Shown here piece by piece: positions 10,182 to 17,751 of a stretch of DNA of 41,554 nt. The stretch's first letter is position 1. Every line of letters begins with the position of its first letter. Position numbers and translations under genes: made by a program. The stretch lies in NCBI GenBank assembly GCA_018335195.1, contig JAGXKN010000030.1, positions 1 through 41,554 of the forward strand, in the 5' to 3' direction. A model generated the notes under the pieces. That model was not told where the DNA came from. It did no database searches and was given only the letters and a program-made list of their open reading frames with translations. This DNA is from Desulfobacterales bacterium. Its GTDB lineage: Bacteria; Desulfobacterota; Desulfobacteria; Desulfobacterales; Desulfosalsimonadaceae.

Positions 10182-11282
10182 ATGGACAAAAAGGTCACGT
10201 TAAGCGTAATCAAGGCTGATGTGGGCGGACTGGTCGGTCATTCTTCCATTCACCGGGATTTGATCGACGAGGCGGAAAAGGGTCTTGACGGTGCCATGCA
10301 CCAGGAAAAGATCGTGGATTATCATGTCACCGCGTGCGGCGACGACCTGGAACTGATTATGACCCACCGGCAGGGAACAGACAACAAGGAAATCCATCAA
10401 CTGGCCTGGGACATTTTCTGGGCGTGTGCGGAGACCGCCAAAAAGCTCGGGCTTTACGGCGCCGGGCAGGACCTGTTAAGCGATGCCTTTGCCAATACCA
10501 TCCGCGGCATGGGCCCCGGCCTGGCGGAGATGGAATTCGAGGAACGCAAGTCCGAGCCGGTGATCGTGTTCATGGCGGACAAAACATCTGCCGGCGCATG
10601 GAACCTTCCGCTTTACAAGGCTTATGCCGATCCGTTCAACACCGCGGGCCTGGTGATTTCCCCGAGCCTGCATGACGGGTTCAAGTTTGAAGTCCATGAC
10701 GTCAAGAGGCATAAGCGTATCTTTTTCAACGCACCCGAGGAGATCTATGATCTGCTGGTTTTTATCGGCGCGCCCAGCCAGTACATGGTCAAATCGGTCT
10801 ATACCAAGGAAGACGAAATCGCCGCAGCCACATCCACCGAGCGGCTGGCGCTGACCGCGGGCAAGTACGTGGGCAAGGACGATCCCGTGTACATCACCCG
10901 ATGCCAGGGCGATTTTCCGGCTGTCGGAGAACTGCTGGAACCGTTTACCCGGGCCCAGCTGGTGGAGGGCTGGATGCGGGGTTCGCACACCGGCCCGCTG
11001 ATGCCGGTGGCAGAGCGCGATGCCAATCCTTCTCGGTTCGACGGACCGCCCCGGGTCACGGCACTGGGCTTCCAGCTCACCGGCGGCAAACTGATCGGGC
11101 CGCGGGACATGTTTGATGATCCGAGCTTTGACATTGCCAGGCAGGAGTGCAACCGGCTGGCCGATCACATGCGGCGCCACGGCCCGTTTGAGCCCCACCG
11201 CCTGCCCATGGAGGAAATGGAATACACCACCATGCCCCAGGTTATGGAACGCCTGGAAAGCCGCTGGGAGGATCTGCCTTAG
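10182..11282 (+). CDS. fbp: Class V fructose-1,6-bisphosphate aldolase/phosphatase
   Basis: Archaeal-type bifunctional gluconeogenic enzyme that condenses glyceraldehyde-3-phosphate and dihydroxyacetone phosphate and then removes the 1-phosphate to give fructose-6-phosphate. The 366 residues fit the family. Recognisable features: D13 and H20 in KADVGGLVGH, the metal-binding pair D54-D55, MADKT, and KYVGKDDP with Y229 and K232, the aldolase residues as I recall from the Sulfolobus enzyme; also GWMRGSHTGPLMPV and MEYTTMPQ. AAGGAGGGT precedes the ATG. Single gene with its own terminator. Points to one-way gluconeogenesis in an anaerobe growing on short acids or C1 units. Confidence 0.95.
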   Translation: MDKKVTLSVIKADVGGLVGHSSIHRDLIDEAEKGLDGAMHQEKIVDYHVTACGDDLELIMTHRQGTDNKEIHQLAWDIFWACAETAKKLGLYGAGQDLLSDAFANTIRGMGPGLAEMEFEERKSEPVIVFMADKTSAGAWNLPLYKAYADPFNTAGLVISPSLHDGFKFEVHDVKRHKRIFFNAPEEIYDLLVFIGAPSQYMVKSVYTKEDEIAAATSTERLALTAGKYVGKDDPVYITRCQGDFPAVGELLEPFTRAQLVEGWMRGSHTGPLMPVAERDANPSRFDGPPRVTALGFQLTGGKLIGPRDMFDDPSFDIARQECNRLADHMRRHGPFEPHRLPMEEMEYTTMPQVMERLESRWEDLP

Positions 11283-11321
11283 GGTCGAACCGGGGCTTTG
11301 ATCCATCGGCGTTTACGCAAG

Positions 11322-11356
11322 TGCCGCAGGGTTTTTATTTCCTGCGGCATTTTTTT
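11322..11356 (+). terminator. Rho-independent terminator of FBPase gene
   Basis: TGCCGCAGG (11322-11330) pairs perfectly with CCTGCGGCA (11341-11349) across a 10-nt loop, followed by seven T. It lies 40 bp after the FBPase stop codon. Confidence 0.9.
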
Positions 11357-11406
11357 ACCGGCCTTCATAAGATTGACTGAAATTTCCGGGATCGGGTCGC
11401 GCGAAT

Positions 11407-11775
11407 ATGCTCTATACCATCGGCTACCAGAAAATCACGGCGGAGCAGCTAATTGACATCCTTGCGGGATACGGGGTGGATACCCTGGTGGATGTGCGCT
11501 CCAGGCCGTATACCAGCAAGAAGGGCTTTCACCGGCGCGAGCTTGAAAAGACCCTGCCTGAACGCGGCATCACCTATTGCTGGGCCGGGGATCGGCTGGG
11601 GGGATTCGGCCGGATTACGGAGACCGCCATTTTTGAACTGGCCGGGTTTGTGCGGGACAGGACCGTGTGCTTGATGTGCATGGAGGCGGATCCGGACCAG
11701 TGCCACCGCAAAACCGAAATCGCACGGCGCCTGGCCGCCTGCAACGTTGCGGCCCACCATCTGATTATTGATTGA
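11407..11775 (+). CDS. DUF488 domain-containing protein
   Basis: A 122-residue protein of the DUF488 family, whose biochemical role is not established. Family hallmarks are visible: N-terminal YTIGYQKITAEQLIDIL, the strand VDTLVDVRSRPYT, GDRLGG, and the late motif CLMCMEADPDQCHR with clustered Cys and His that could bind a metal or serve catalysis. It is soluble, with no signal peptide. Preceded by a terminator, so it is probably separately transcribed; no strong promoter or ribosome site was identified. Convergent with the ferritin-like gene. Confidence 0.9.
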   Translation: MLYTIGYQKITAEQLIDILAGYGVDTLVDVRSRPYTSKKGFHRRELEKTLPERGITYCWAGDRLGGFGRITETAIFELAGFVRDRTVCLMCMEADPDQCHRKTEIARRLAACNVAAHHLIID

Positions 11776-11823
11776 CGCAGGGCTTTTGTCTGCGCCGCGG
11801 GCCTTTCGGCGGCAGGCAAACCA

Positions 11824-11843
11824 AAGGGGGCGCAACCCCCCTT
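11824..11843. terminator. Candidate bidirectional hairpin between convergent genes
   Basis: AAGGGGG (11824-11830) pairs with CCCCCTT (11837-11843) around a short CGCAAC loop, between the DUF488 gene and the ferritin-like gene, which converge here. The T-tract beyond it is interrupted (GATTGTTT), so efficiency is uncertain. Confidence 0.4.
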
Positions 11844-11862
11844 GATTGTTTAAAAAGCCCGG

Positions 11863-12723
11863 CTATGTGAATTTTTTCTGCAGGTCCTGGAGCTCTTCGG
11901 CTTCATATTGCTCCTGGCGCAGGGTCAGGTCCAGATTGGACATCAGGCCCCCGTGCTTTTGGGCTTCCGGATCGGCGTGGATTTTCCGGTGCAGGGCAAG
12001 CGAGTCCTGTAAATCGTTGATGGCCTTGTCAATGGCGGCTTCAAACGATTTGCCGCTGTCGATGATGCCGGGGGTGAAATCCGGCTCGAGGCCGTTTTCC
12101 GCCACCTCTTCGGAGCTGTGGGCAAGCTGTTTCATCTTGGTCATGGAAAAATCCATCCGCTGCCAGGCTTCTTTTCCGTGGTCCTGGAAAACCCAGGCGT
12201 CCCGAAGGGTCTGGAGCATTTGCCGGTATTTTGCGGCCACGCTTTCCTGCAGCATTTTGCGCAGTTCCTCGGGCAGTTCGTTTTCCTCGCCCGGAATGCC
12301 GGCGGCCTCCTCCTGAGAGAGCTTGTCGCGCATTTTCTGGAATTTTTCGGCATGCATTTCCGATTCCCATGCCTCTCTTTGCAGCACCCGCTTGATGTGC
12401 GGATCCGTGACCCTTTCGGCTTCCTGTTCGTAATGGGGCACCAGGTTTTTTTCGTAGGCCACGTATGACTTTAAAATGGTCGCCCGGTTGGTCGGATCAT
12501 AAGGGTATTCCGCGGGCTCCATGTCCGGTTCGCCGCCGAGCGCGCCGATGAGCATGCCCAGCCAGTGCATGTGCCACATTTCTTCCCGGGCGCGGGAAAG
12601 CAGTTTCGCGCCGATGGGGGTGTCTTCGCCTTCCAGGTAACTGTGGATGAGATAGCGCAGGATGGCTGCATGTTCGTCTCCTATGTCCCTGTTCAGCATC
12701 TCGACAAGTTCTTGTTTTTCCAT
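11863..12723 (-). CDS. Ferritin-like diiron domain protein with C-terminal extension
   Basis: A 286-residue ferritin-superfamily protein. The first about 150 residues form a four-helix bundle with di-iron ligand candidates E17 (DEHAAILRY), E48 and H51 (EEMWHMHW), and in the second half EQEAERV and ESEMHAEKF, the E...ExxH pattern of bacterioferritin and related oxidases. Unlike bacterioferritin (about 160 aa) it carries about 130 further residues rich in charge and likely coiled coil, ending EELQDLQKKFT. No signal peptide. AGGACG precedes the ATG. Plausible role: iron storage or oxidative-stress defence in an anaerobe; the extension suggests a dedicated partner. Monocistronic, divergent from nadK. 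Confidence 0.85.
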   Translation of the reverse strand: MEKQELVEMLNRDIGDEHAAILRYLIHSYLEGEDTPIGAKLLSRAREEMWHMHWLGMLIGALGGEPDMEPAEYPYDPTNRATILKSYVAYEKNLVPHYEQEAERVTDPHIKRVLQREAWESEMHAEKFQKMRDKLSQEEAAGIPGEENELPEELRKMLQESVAAKYRQMLQTLRDAWVFQDHGKEAWQRMDFSMTKMKQLAHSSEEVAENGLEPDFTPGIIDSGKSFEAAIDKAINDLQDSLALHRKIHADPEAQKHGGLMSNLDLTLRQEQYEAEELQDLQKKFT

Positions 12724-12949
12724 TGTTTCGTCCTTTTTCTGAGGTGGTTGGAAATCATTGCGCGGTTTTATTTGTATTGAAAGTAATCCCGGATTGGATG
12801 CGACTCAACCCAAAAATACCGAGCCGCTGCGATAATGTCAAGGCAGGCCCGGTTTTGCGACGGATAAAAATCCTTGCCCGTTTCCGGTGAAATTAGTATG
12901 TGTCATATGCAGAAATCCGGTTATTTGATCAAATTACCGCGGGGGAACT

Positions 12950-13807
12950 GTGAAACAGGTTGGATTGTTCGTAAAGCAGGATCCGGCGGCCCAGGAAAAG
13001 GCAGATGAACTGGCTGACTGGTTTCGGGCCAGGGACATTGAGGTGATCCGCCAGGAATCCTTTCAGCCCCGGCTCGGGCTGGAAAACAGCCGGGAGCGCA
13101 GGGTCGATCCCGAATACATCACCTGCGTATTCGTGCTCGGCGGGGACGGCACTTTCCTGAGTGCCTCGCGCTGGATCGGAGACGCGGGCGTTCCCATGAT
13201 CGGCGTGAAGTTCGGGGATATCGGCTTTCTTGCAGAAATTTCCGAGGATGCCGTATTCCGGGCGGCCGAGGCGGTGGTAAGCAGGCAGTTTGCCATTGAA
13301 TCCCGGGCGCGGCTCAAGGTGCGCATAATCAGAAACGGAAATCCCTATGTGGAAGAAACCGTCTTAAATGACGTGGTGATCAACAAGGGCGCCCTGGCCC
13401 GGCTGGCCAATATTGAAACCTATATTGACGGCCATTACCTGACCTCCTACCGAAGCGACGGACTGATCGTGGCCACGCCCACGGGTTCGACCGCATATTC
13501 CCTGGCCGCAGGCGGGCCGGTGGTGCACCCGGCCGTGGAAGGCATCCTGGTCACGCCCATCTGCCCGTTTACCCTGACCAACCGGGTGCTTATCGTGCCC
13601 GGTACATCCAAAATTCAGATTCGTCTGGGCGAGAAGGCCTCTGACATCGTGGTTACGTTTGACGGGCAGCAGGGCCTGGAAATCGACGGGGACGACGAGA
13701 TCGTCATAGAAAAGAGCCGGTATCCGCTGGAGCTCATCAAGCTTACCGGGCACAATTACTTTGATATCCTGAAAGCCAAGCTCCGCTGGAGCGGCGGCCG
13801 CATCTAA
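12950..13807 (+). CDS. nadK: NAD kinase
   Basis: Phosphorylates NAD+ to NADP+ in the cytoplasm using ATP or polyphosphate. The signature GGDGT lies at about 64-68, followed by the NAD-binding stretches GVKFGDIGFLAEI, VLNDVVINKG and SYRSDGLIVATPTGSTAYSLAAGGP (the Asp and Gly/Ser-rich core at about 178-203). At 285 residues it is typical. It begins with GTG, not ATG, preceded by GGGGGAA. The TAA stop lies inside a 60-bp perfect palindrome shared with the convergent VWA gene. Confidence 0.96.
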   Translation: MKQVGLFVKQDPAAQEKADELADWFRARDIEVIRQESFQPRLGLENSRERRVDPEYITCVFVLGGDGTFLSASRWIGDAGVPMIGVKFGDIGFLAEISEDAVFRAAEAVVSRQFAIESRARLKVRIIRNGNPYVEETVLNDVVINKGALARLANIETYIDGHYLTSYRSDGLIVATPTGSTAYSLAAGGPVVHPAVEGILVTPICPFTLTNRVLIVPGTSKIQIRLGEKASDIVVTFDGQQGLEIDGDDEIVIEKSRYPLELIKLTGHNYFDILKAKLRWSGGRI

Positions 13808-13863
13808 AAAAGGGGACAGATCTATTTTTGCGTCTGCAAAAATAGATCTGTCCCCTTTTTTAG
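13804..13863. terminator. 60-bp perfect palindrome, probable bidirectional terminator
   Basis: Two 28-nt arms (13804-13831 and 13836-13863) are perfectly complementary around a GTCT loop. Each arm contains GGGGACAGATCTATTTTT with a terminal run of A or T. The outer ends supply the stop codons of both converging genes: TAA of nadK at 13805-13807 and TAA of the VWA gene at 13860-13862. With T-runs on either strand it should terminate both transcripts. Its perfection and motif also suggest a repeat-family origin. Confidence 0.8.
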
Positions 13864-15245
13864 AGGGTGAGATCCTCGATGAAGTCGATGAGCTGGTTTA
13901 AGTTCCGGCAAGGGCGCACTTCGTGACAGTAGGCCTTGTAGGTGTTCATTTCGCTGTCGCCGGTGGTCCAGAACGCCTCGGGCTCGGGGTTGAGCCAGAT
14001 GAGCCGCCTGGACTTTTCCCGGATTTCTTCAAGAAGCGATTCTCGGGGATTGTGGTAGTTGCTCCGGGCATCGCCCGTGATGATCACCGTAGTTTTGCGG
14101 TCGAGCAGGTGCATGTAATTGCGCCTGAACTGGGAGAATACCGCGCCGTAGTCGGTCAGGGCGCCGAATTCGATATCCGTGTTTGTCAAAATCTTTTCCA
14201 TGGCGTGGTTGACTTCGTTGTTTTCAAATATTTCCGTGATATCCGTGGTGCCGCAGACAAAGGCAAAGCTGTGGACCGCGGAAAAGCAGTCCTGCATGGA
14301 ATAGAGCATGTTGAGCATAAAGCGGGCCGCGGACCAGACCGAGCCGGATACATCGCACAGGGCGACAATCCGGGTTTTTCTCAGCGGGCGGCGACGGTAC
14401 TTGAGGATTAATGGGATCCCCTGGAATTTGCCGGCATCCCGGAGCGTTCCCTTGACATCCAGCGCCCCCCGTTTGCCTGCGGCATAGCGCCGGCCCATAC
14501 GGTCCTTGAGCTTGCGTACCAGAAGACCGATGACTTCCCGCATCTCAGCGATTTCGCGGGGCGTCAGGGAGGAAAAGAGGCGCTCGCCCAGGTTTTCAAA
14601 ATGCTGGTGATGCGTTCGTACCTGCCTCAGACCGTCATGATAGGGGCGGGTTTCTTCTGTTAACAGCCTGCGGGCCCGGTCAATGCGCTGCTCGATTTGT
14701 CTGGCAGCAGCCCTGCGTTGCGGCCCGCCTGGATCCGAAGGGCTGTGCCGGCCCCACTGGTCGGCCCGGGCGCGCAGTGCGTTTAACCGGAGCATCATTT
14801 CCATGCGGCCGGCCAGCTGGCCGAGGTTGGATTTGAGTCCGCCGGCTGCCGGGGCCTCCTCCTGATTTTCCAGGTTCTGGAGGGCCTGGAGAAAGGATGC
14901 CGGCTTGCCGGAAAGAAAGTCAAATATGGCCTGGTCCAGATCATCTCCGGCGGCTTGGGCCTTCATCTCCGCTATGGCCTCGTCTTCGGGCCGATCGCAG
15001 ACGTCTTGCTGCCTATCGGCCGGGTCCGGCTGGATTTCATGGAAAAAAAGCTGATAAAGCCTGTCAAAGGTTCGCTGGTCCCGGCGGCTTTTGGCGAAAT
15101 TGACCCGTAGCACGGTTTTGAACTGAGATTCGTCGGAAGTATCGATACAGGCAAGCTGGCGGGTGCAGTCAATGAGTTCTGCGGTGGAAACCCGAAGATC
15201 AGCCGCGCGGCATGTTTCGGCAAATTTGGTGACCAGATCGATCAT
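13860..15245 (-). CDS. CoxE-like VWA-domain protein
   Basis: A 461-residue protein with a long helical N-terminal half and a von Willebrand factor A domain in the C-terminal half. The MIDAS motif is seen in VALCDVSGSVW, followed by GALTDYGAVF and a late VIITGDARSN. Such CoxE-type proteins pair with MoxR ATPases and remodel or insert cofactors into target enzymes (CoxD/CoxE in CO dehydrogenase maturation, RavA/ViaA in E. coli). The start overlaps the MoxR stop by 4 nt (ATGA), so production is coupled. Last gene of a four-gene operon; its stop is part of the palindrome shared with nadK. Its client is not obvious. Confidence 0.88.
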   Translation of the reverse strand: MIDLVTKFAETCRAADLRVSTAELIDCTRQLACIDTSDESQFKTVLRVNFAKSRRDQRTFDRLYQLFFHEIQPDPADRQQDVCDRPEDEAIAEMKAQAAGDDLDQAIFDFLSGKPASFLQALQNLENQEEAPAAGGLKSNLGQLAGRMEMMLRLNALRARADQWGRHSPSDPGGPQRRAAARQIEQRIDRARRLLTEETRPYHDGLRQVRTHHQHFENLGERLFSSLTPREIAEMREVIGLLVRKLKDRMGRRYAAGKRGALDVKGTLRDAGKFQGIPLILKYRRRPLRKTRIVALCDVSGSVWSAARFMLNMLYSMQDCFSAVHSFAFVCGTTDITEIFENNEVNHAMEKILTNTDIEFGALTDYGAVFSQFRRNYMHLLDRKTTVIITGDARSNYHNPRESLLEEIREKSRRLIWLNPEPEAFWTTGDSEMNTYKAYCHEVRPCRNLNQLIDFIEDLTL

Positions 15246-16162
15246 GGCTGCTGCGGCAGGATTCGATCCATGGACGCGCGCACCTGCCTGGCATCCGCCC
15301 GGTGCTTGCAGATCACGCTGAGGGTATCCGAGATCGCCTGGGGCGAAAGTTCCCGGATGTGGAGCACGCTCAAAGCCTGGGCCCAGTCAATGGTTTCGGA
15401 TATGCAGGGGCGTTTTTTCAGGTCCAGTCCCCGTATGCGGTTGACAGCTTCCACGAGGTCTTCGGTCAGGCGCTGCTCAATGCCGGGAAGTTTTTGCCGG
15501 ATAATGCGCTTTTCCAGTTCCGGGTCCGGGTAGTCAATATACAGATGAATGCAGCGTCGCTTTAGGGCATCGCTCATATCCCGGTAATTGTTGGATGTCA
15601 GCACCACAAAGGGAATGTGTGTGGCCTTTCGGATGCCGATTTCCGGGATCGATACCTGGAATTCCGAGAGCAGTTCCAGCAGAAAAGCCTCAAATTCCGG
15701 GTCTGCCTTGTCGATTTCATCAATGAGCAGCACCACCGGCTGATCTGAAGAGATGGCTTTTAAAAGCGGGCGGGCCAGGATGAAGCGCTCGGAAAAAAAC
15801 GCGTCCTCCTGTTCGGCGATGCGCTCCACTGCCTCGGCAATGCTTTGGGCCCCGGCGATCAGGTCGTTGATTTTTTCCTTGATCATCTGGGTATACAGCA
15901 GCTGCTTGGCATATTCCCATTCATACAGGGCCTTGGCCTCATCCAGGCCTTCGTAGCATTGCAGCCGAATTTTTTCCCGGTTTAAACACCGGGCAACGGC
16001 TCTGGCCAGTTCGGTTTTGCCGGCGCCTGCCGGGCCTTCCACCAGGATCGGTTTTTGGGCGGCCGCGGCCAGAAACACCACGGTGGCAATTTCCCGGGAA
16101 GGGATATAGCCGACGTTTTCCAGTTTTTGCGCGGCATCTTCGATGCTGTCAAAGCTCATCAT
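15242..16162 (-). CDS. MoxR-family AAA+ ATPase
   Basis: A 306-residue single-module AAA+ ATPase of the MoxR group, cytoplasmic. Walker A GPAGAGKT at 43-50, Walker B VVLLIDEIDKAD near 141-152, and VVLTSNNYRDMSDALKRRC containing sensor 1 and the arginine-finger region are visible. MoxR proteins act as chaperones with VWA partners, and here the VWA gene follows with a 4-nt overlap. A second ATG is at 16159. The aldolase-like gene ends at 16159, inside this start, so the three genes form a tightly coupled unit. Confidence 0.92.
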   Translation of the reverse strand: MMSFDSIEDAAQKLENVGYIPSREIATVVFLAAAAQKPILVEGPAGAGKTELARAVARCLNREKIRLQCYEGLDEAKALYEWEYAKQLLYTQMIKEKINDLIAGAQSIAEAVERIAEQEDAFFSERFILARPLLKAISSDQPVVLLIDEIDKADPEFEAFLLELLSEFQVSIPEIGIRKATHIPFVVLTSNNYRDMSDALKRRCIHLYIDYPDPELEKRIIRQKLPGIEQRLTEDLVEAVNRIRGLDLKKRPCISETIDWAQALSVLHIRELSPQAISDTLSVICKHRADARQVRASMDRILPQQP

Positions 16163-17340
16163 GATGTTTTGATTCGGGATTCGATCTGTTCAAAATAGGT
16201 TTTGCGGCAGATTTGTTCGATGGTCACCATTCGGCCCAGAGCATTGTTGAAGTCCTGGGCGGCGCAGGTAAACACCCCGTGCCCGTGGACGATGGCGGCC
16301 TTGTTTCGCTTGATTGCGGCCGGAACGGTATGGCAGAGACCGTGCGGGCCGCCGCCCACTTCCCCGGTAACCACCGGAATCCCCCGAATCTCTCTATGTT
16401 TCGGACAATAGACGTGGCAGCTGCCTTTATTCGGGCAGTCCTGTTCATCGCAGTCCATGGACATGATTACCGAGAAAAGCGGATGACCGTGCAGCACGGC
16501 GCGAAACGAAGTGGATGCGGCGATCTCCATGTGTGCGGGCAGTTCTGATGAAGGCTTTTCCCGGCCGCAGGACCCGCTTTCCAGATCCGCGGCAACCACG
16601 GCGTCTGCCAGCTCATCGAGAAAGCTGCCGGAAGTGGTGATATACAGGGTCTTGTCAAGCCTGTAGGAGACGTTGCCAAAGCAGGCATCCACCAGCCCCC
16701 TGTCGATAATTTCCCGGCCCGCCTCAACAATTGCCCTGTGCACATCTGTTTCGTTGTCAAAGGGTCCCCGCATCAGGCCGCTTTCGAAGACCGCGGGCTC
16801 GGGCAGATGCCTGCAGGCCCGGTCAAGGGATTTTTTTCGGGGAGCTGAAATTTTTCCGTGCCGGCAGGTGTTCAGGGTGTCTGAAAAAAACTTTACAAAC
16901 CCCGCAAAACAGGCTGCGGAAAAATTTACATATGCTTGGGCCGGATTCACACCGCGGGCAACAACGCCTTGCTCCGGAACAACGGTACATGTCCGGTTTT
17001 GCAGCACCTCTGCAAGATGTCGGGTTTCAAGTTCGGCTGTCACGGGTAGGTCCTGCAGGACCGTCCGGGTTTCGCAGTCATCCGGGCGGATCGCCCCGCC
17101 GGAAGCGTTGCGGCACAGGTAAGACAGCACCGTGGCATACGGTTCTGCCGGCCGGGCATAAAGGATGCTTTGCGTCCGGACCTCGCTGAAAAGCGGTTCG
17201 AGTACGGGGCATGCCGGGTTCCGGGAGTTCCAGTAAATGCGATCTTCGGTTGCGCCGAAAACCGCCGTATCCGGCGCGGCCAGACCGCTTCTGTAGAGTC
17301 GGGCTTCGTGCCTGGCAAGTTCCTGCTGCATATTGGTCAC
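16159..17340 (-). CDS. Two-domain class II aldolase/adducin-like protein with Cys motif
   Basis: The C-terminal half (about 195-390) is a class II aldolase domain: FGNVSYR, PSSELPAH with the probable catalytic Glu (266), the zinc-type histidines H284/H286 (HGHP), and a later HGHG at 352-355. The N-terminal half (about 1-180) resembles a degenerate second copy of the fold without these ligands. Odd feature: between the His pairs lies CX4CX5CX3C (C297, C302, C308, C312), able to hold a metal or Fe-S centre and absent from standard fuculose- or ribulose-phosphate aldolases. Start GTG 17340; ATG 17331, preceded by GGTGA, is an equal candidate. The gene follows the Cys-rich small gene by 6 nt. Substrate unknown; an aldolase or epimerase-like reaction is inference. 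Confidence 0.82.
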   Translation of the reverse strand: MTNMQQELARHEARLYRSGLAAPDTAVFGATEDRIYWNSRNPACPVLEPLFSEVRTQSILYARPAEPYATVLSYLCRNASGGAIRPDDCETRTVLQDLPVTAELETRHLAEVLQNRTCTVVPEQGVVARGVNPAQAYVNFSAACFAGFVKFFSDTLNTCRHGKISAPRKKSLDRACRHLPEPAVFESGLMRGPFDNETDVHRAIVEAGREIIDRGLVDACFGNVSYRLDKTLYITTSGSFLDELADAVVAADLESGSCGREKPSSELPAHMEIAASTSFRAVLHGHPLFSVIMSMDCDEQDCPNKGSCHVYCPKHREIRGIPVVTGEVGGGPHGLCHTVPAAIKRNKAAIVHGHGVFTCAAQDFNNALGRMVTIEQICRKTYFEQIESRIKTS

Positions 17341-17346
17341 CGGCGT

Positions 17347-17520
17347 TTATCGCCAGCCCGGAAACAGGCTCGGCTGGATATAAGTCTGGTATGTCGGGCA
17401 CTTTTTATTCCGGGGGCATTTGCGGCAGACATCGACATGCTTTTTCGGCCGCCCCTTTTTGCAGGGGCAGATCAGGTAACGGGACGTTGCAATTTCAGGC
17501 CGGTGTCTGCTTGTTTTCAT
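17347..17520 (-). CDS. Small Cys-rich basic protein, 57 aa
   Basis: A short gene easily missed for its length. ATG at 17520 is preceded by AGGA at 8 nt, and a perfect TATAAT lies 18-23 bp upstream of the start. The 57 codons end at TAA (17347-17349), 6 nt before the aldolase-like GTG. Five Cys: CPC (C18, C20), then CRKC (C32, C35) and C41, set in a strongly basic background (KKGRPKKH, PRNKK), ending in a hydrophobic FPGW-type tail. The layout resembles a zinc or Fe-S knuckle. No signal peptide. First gene of the aldolase-MoxR-VWA operon. I do not recognise the family; a metal or nucleic-acid-binding role is speculation. Confidence 0.62.
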   Translation of the reverse strand: MKTSRHRPEIATSRYLICPCKKGRPKKHVDVCRKCPRNKKCPTYQTYIQPSLFPGWR

Positions 17521-17537
17521 TACATAAATCCTGTATC

Positions 17538-17566
17538 ATTATAAGATGCCGGCAATCAAGTGAAAA
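17538..17566 (-). promoter_or_regulatory. Promoter of the Cys-rich/aldolase/MoxR/VWA operon
   Basis: On the minus strand TTTTCA (17561-17566), a 17-nt spacer and a perfect TATAAT (17538-17543) precede the 57-aa gene, giving a very short leader. The -35 is weak (4 of 6), so an activator may be needed. Confidence 0.5.
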
Positions 17567-17751
17567 AACCGGATCGTCCGAAACCGGAAACCCCCGGCGT
17601 ATTGGCTGTGGCGCGAAATTTTCTTGATCATTTTCTTCTTTGCCGTTAACGTAAAACTCGCGCAGACGAAGACGTATATTAAAATATAAAGAAATCAGAG
17701 TGTTTTGTGTTAAGCACATTTTTTGGGAATACGTGAAAACGGAGTGACGTA

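Noticed and set aside
17495-17719. 74-codon minus-strand frame in the gap before ilvE
   Set aside because: No ribosome site, AT-rich composition, and it runs through the TATAAT promoter of the Cys-rich gene.
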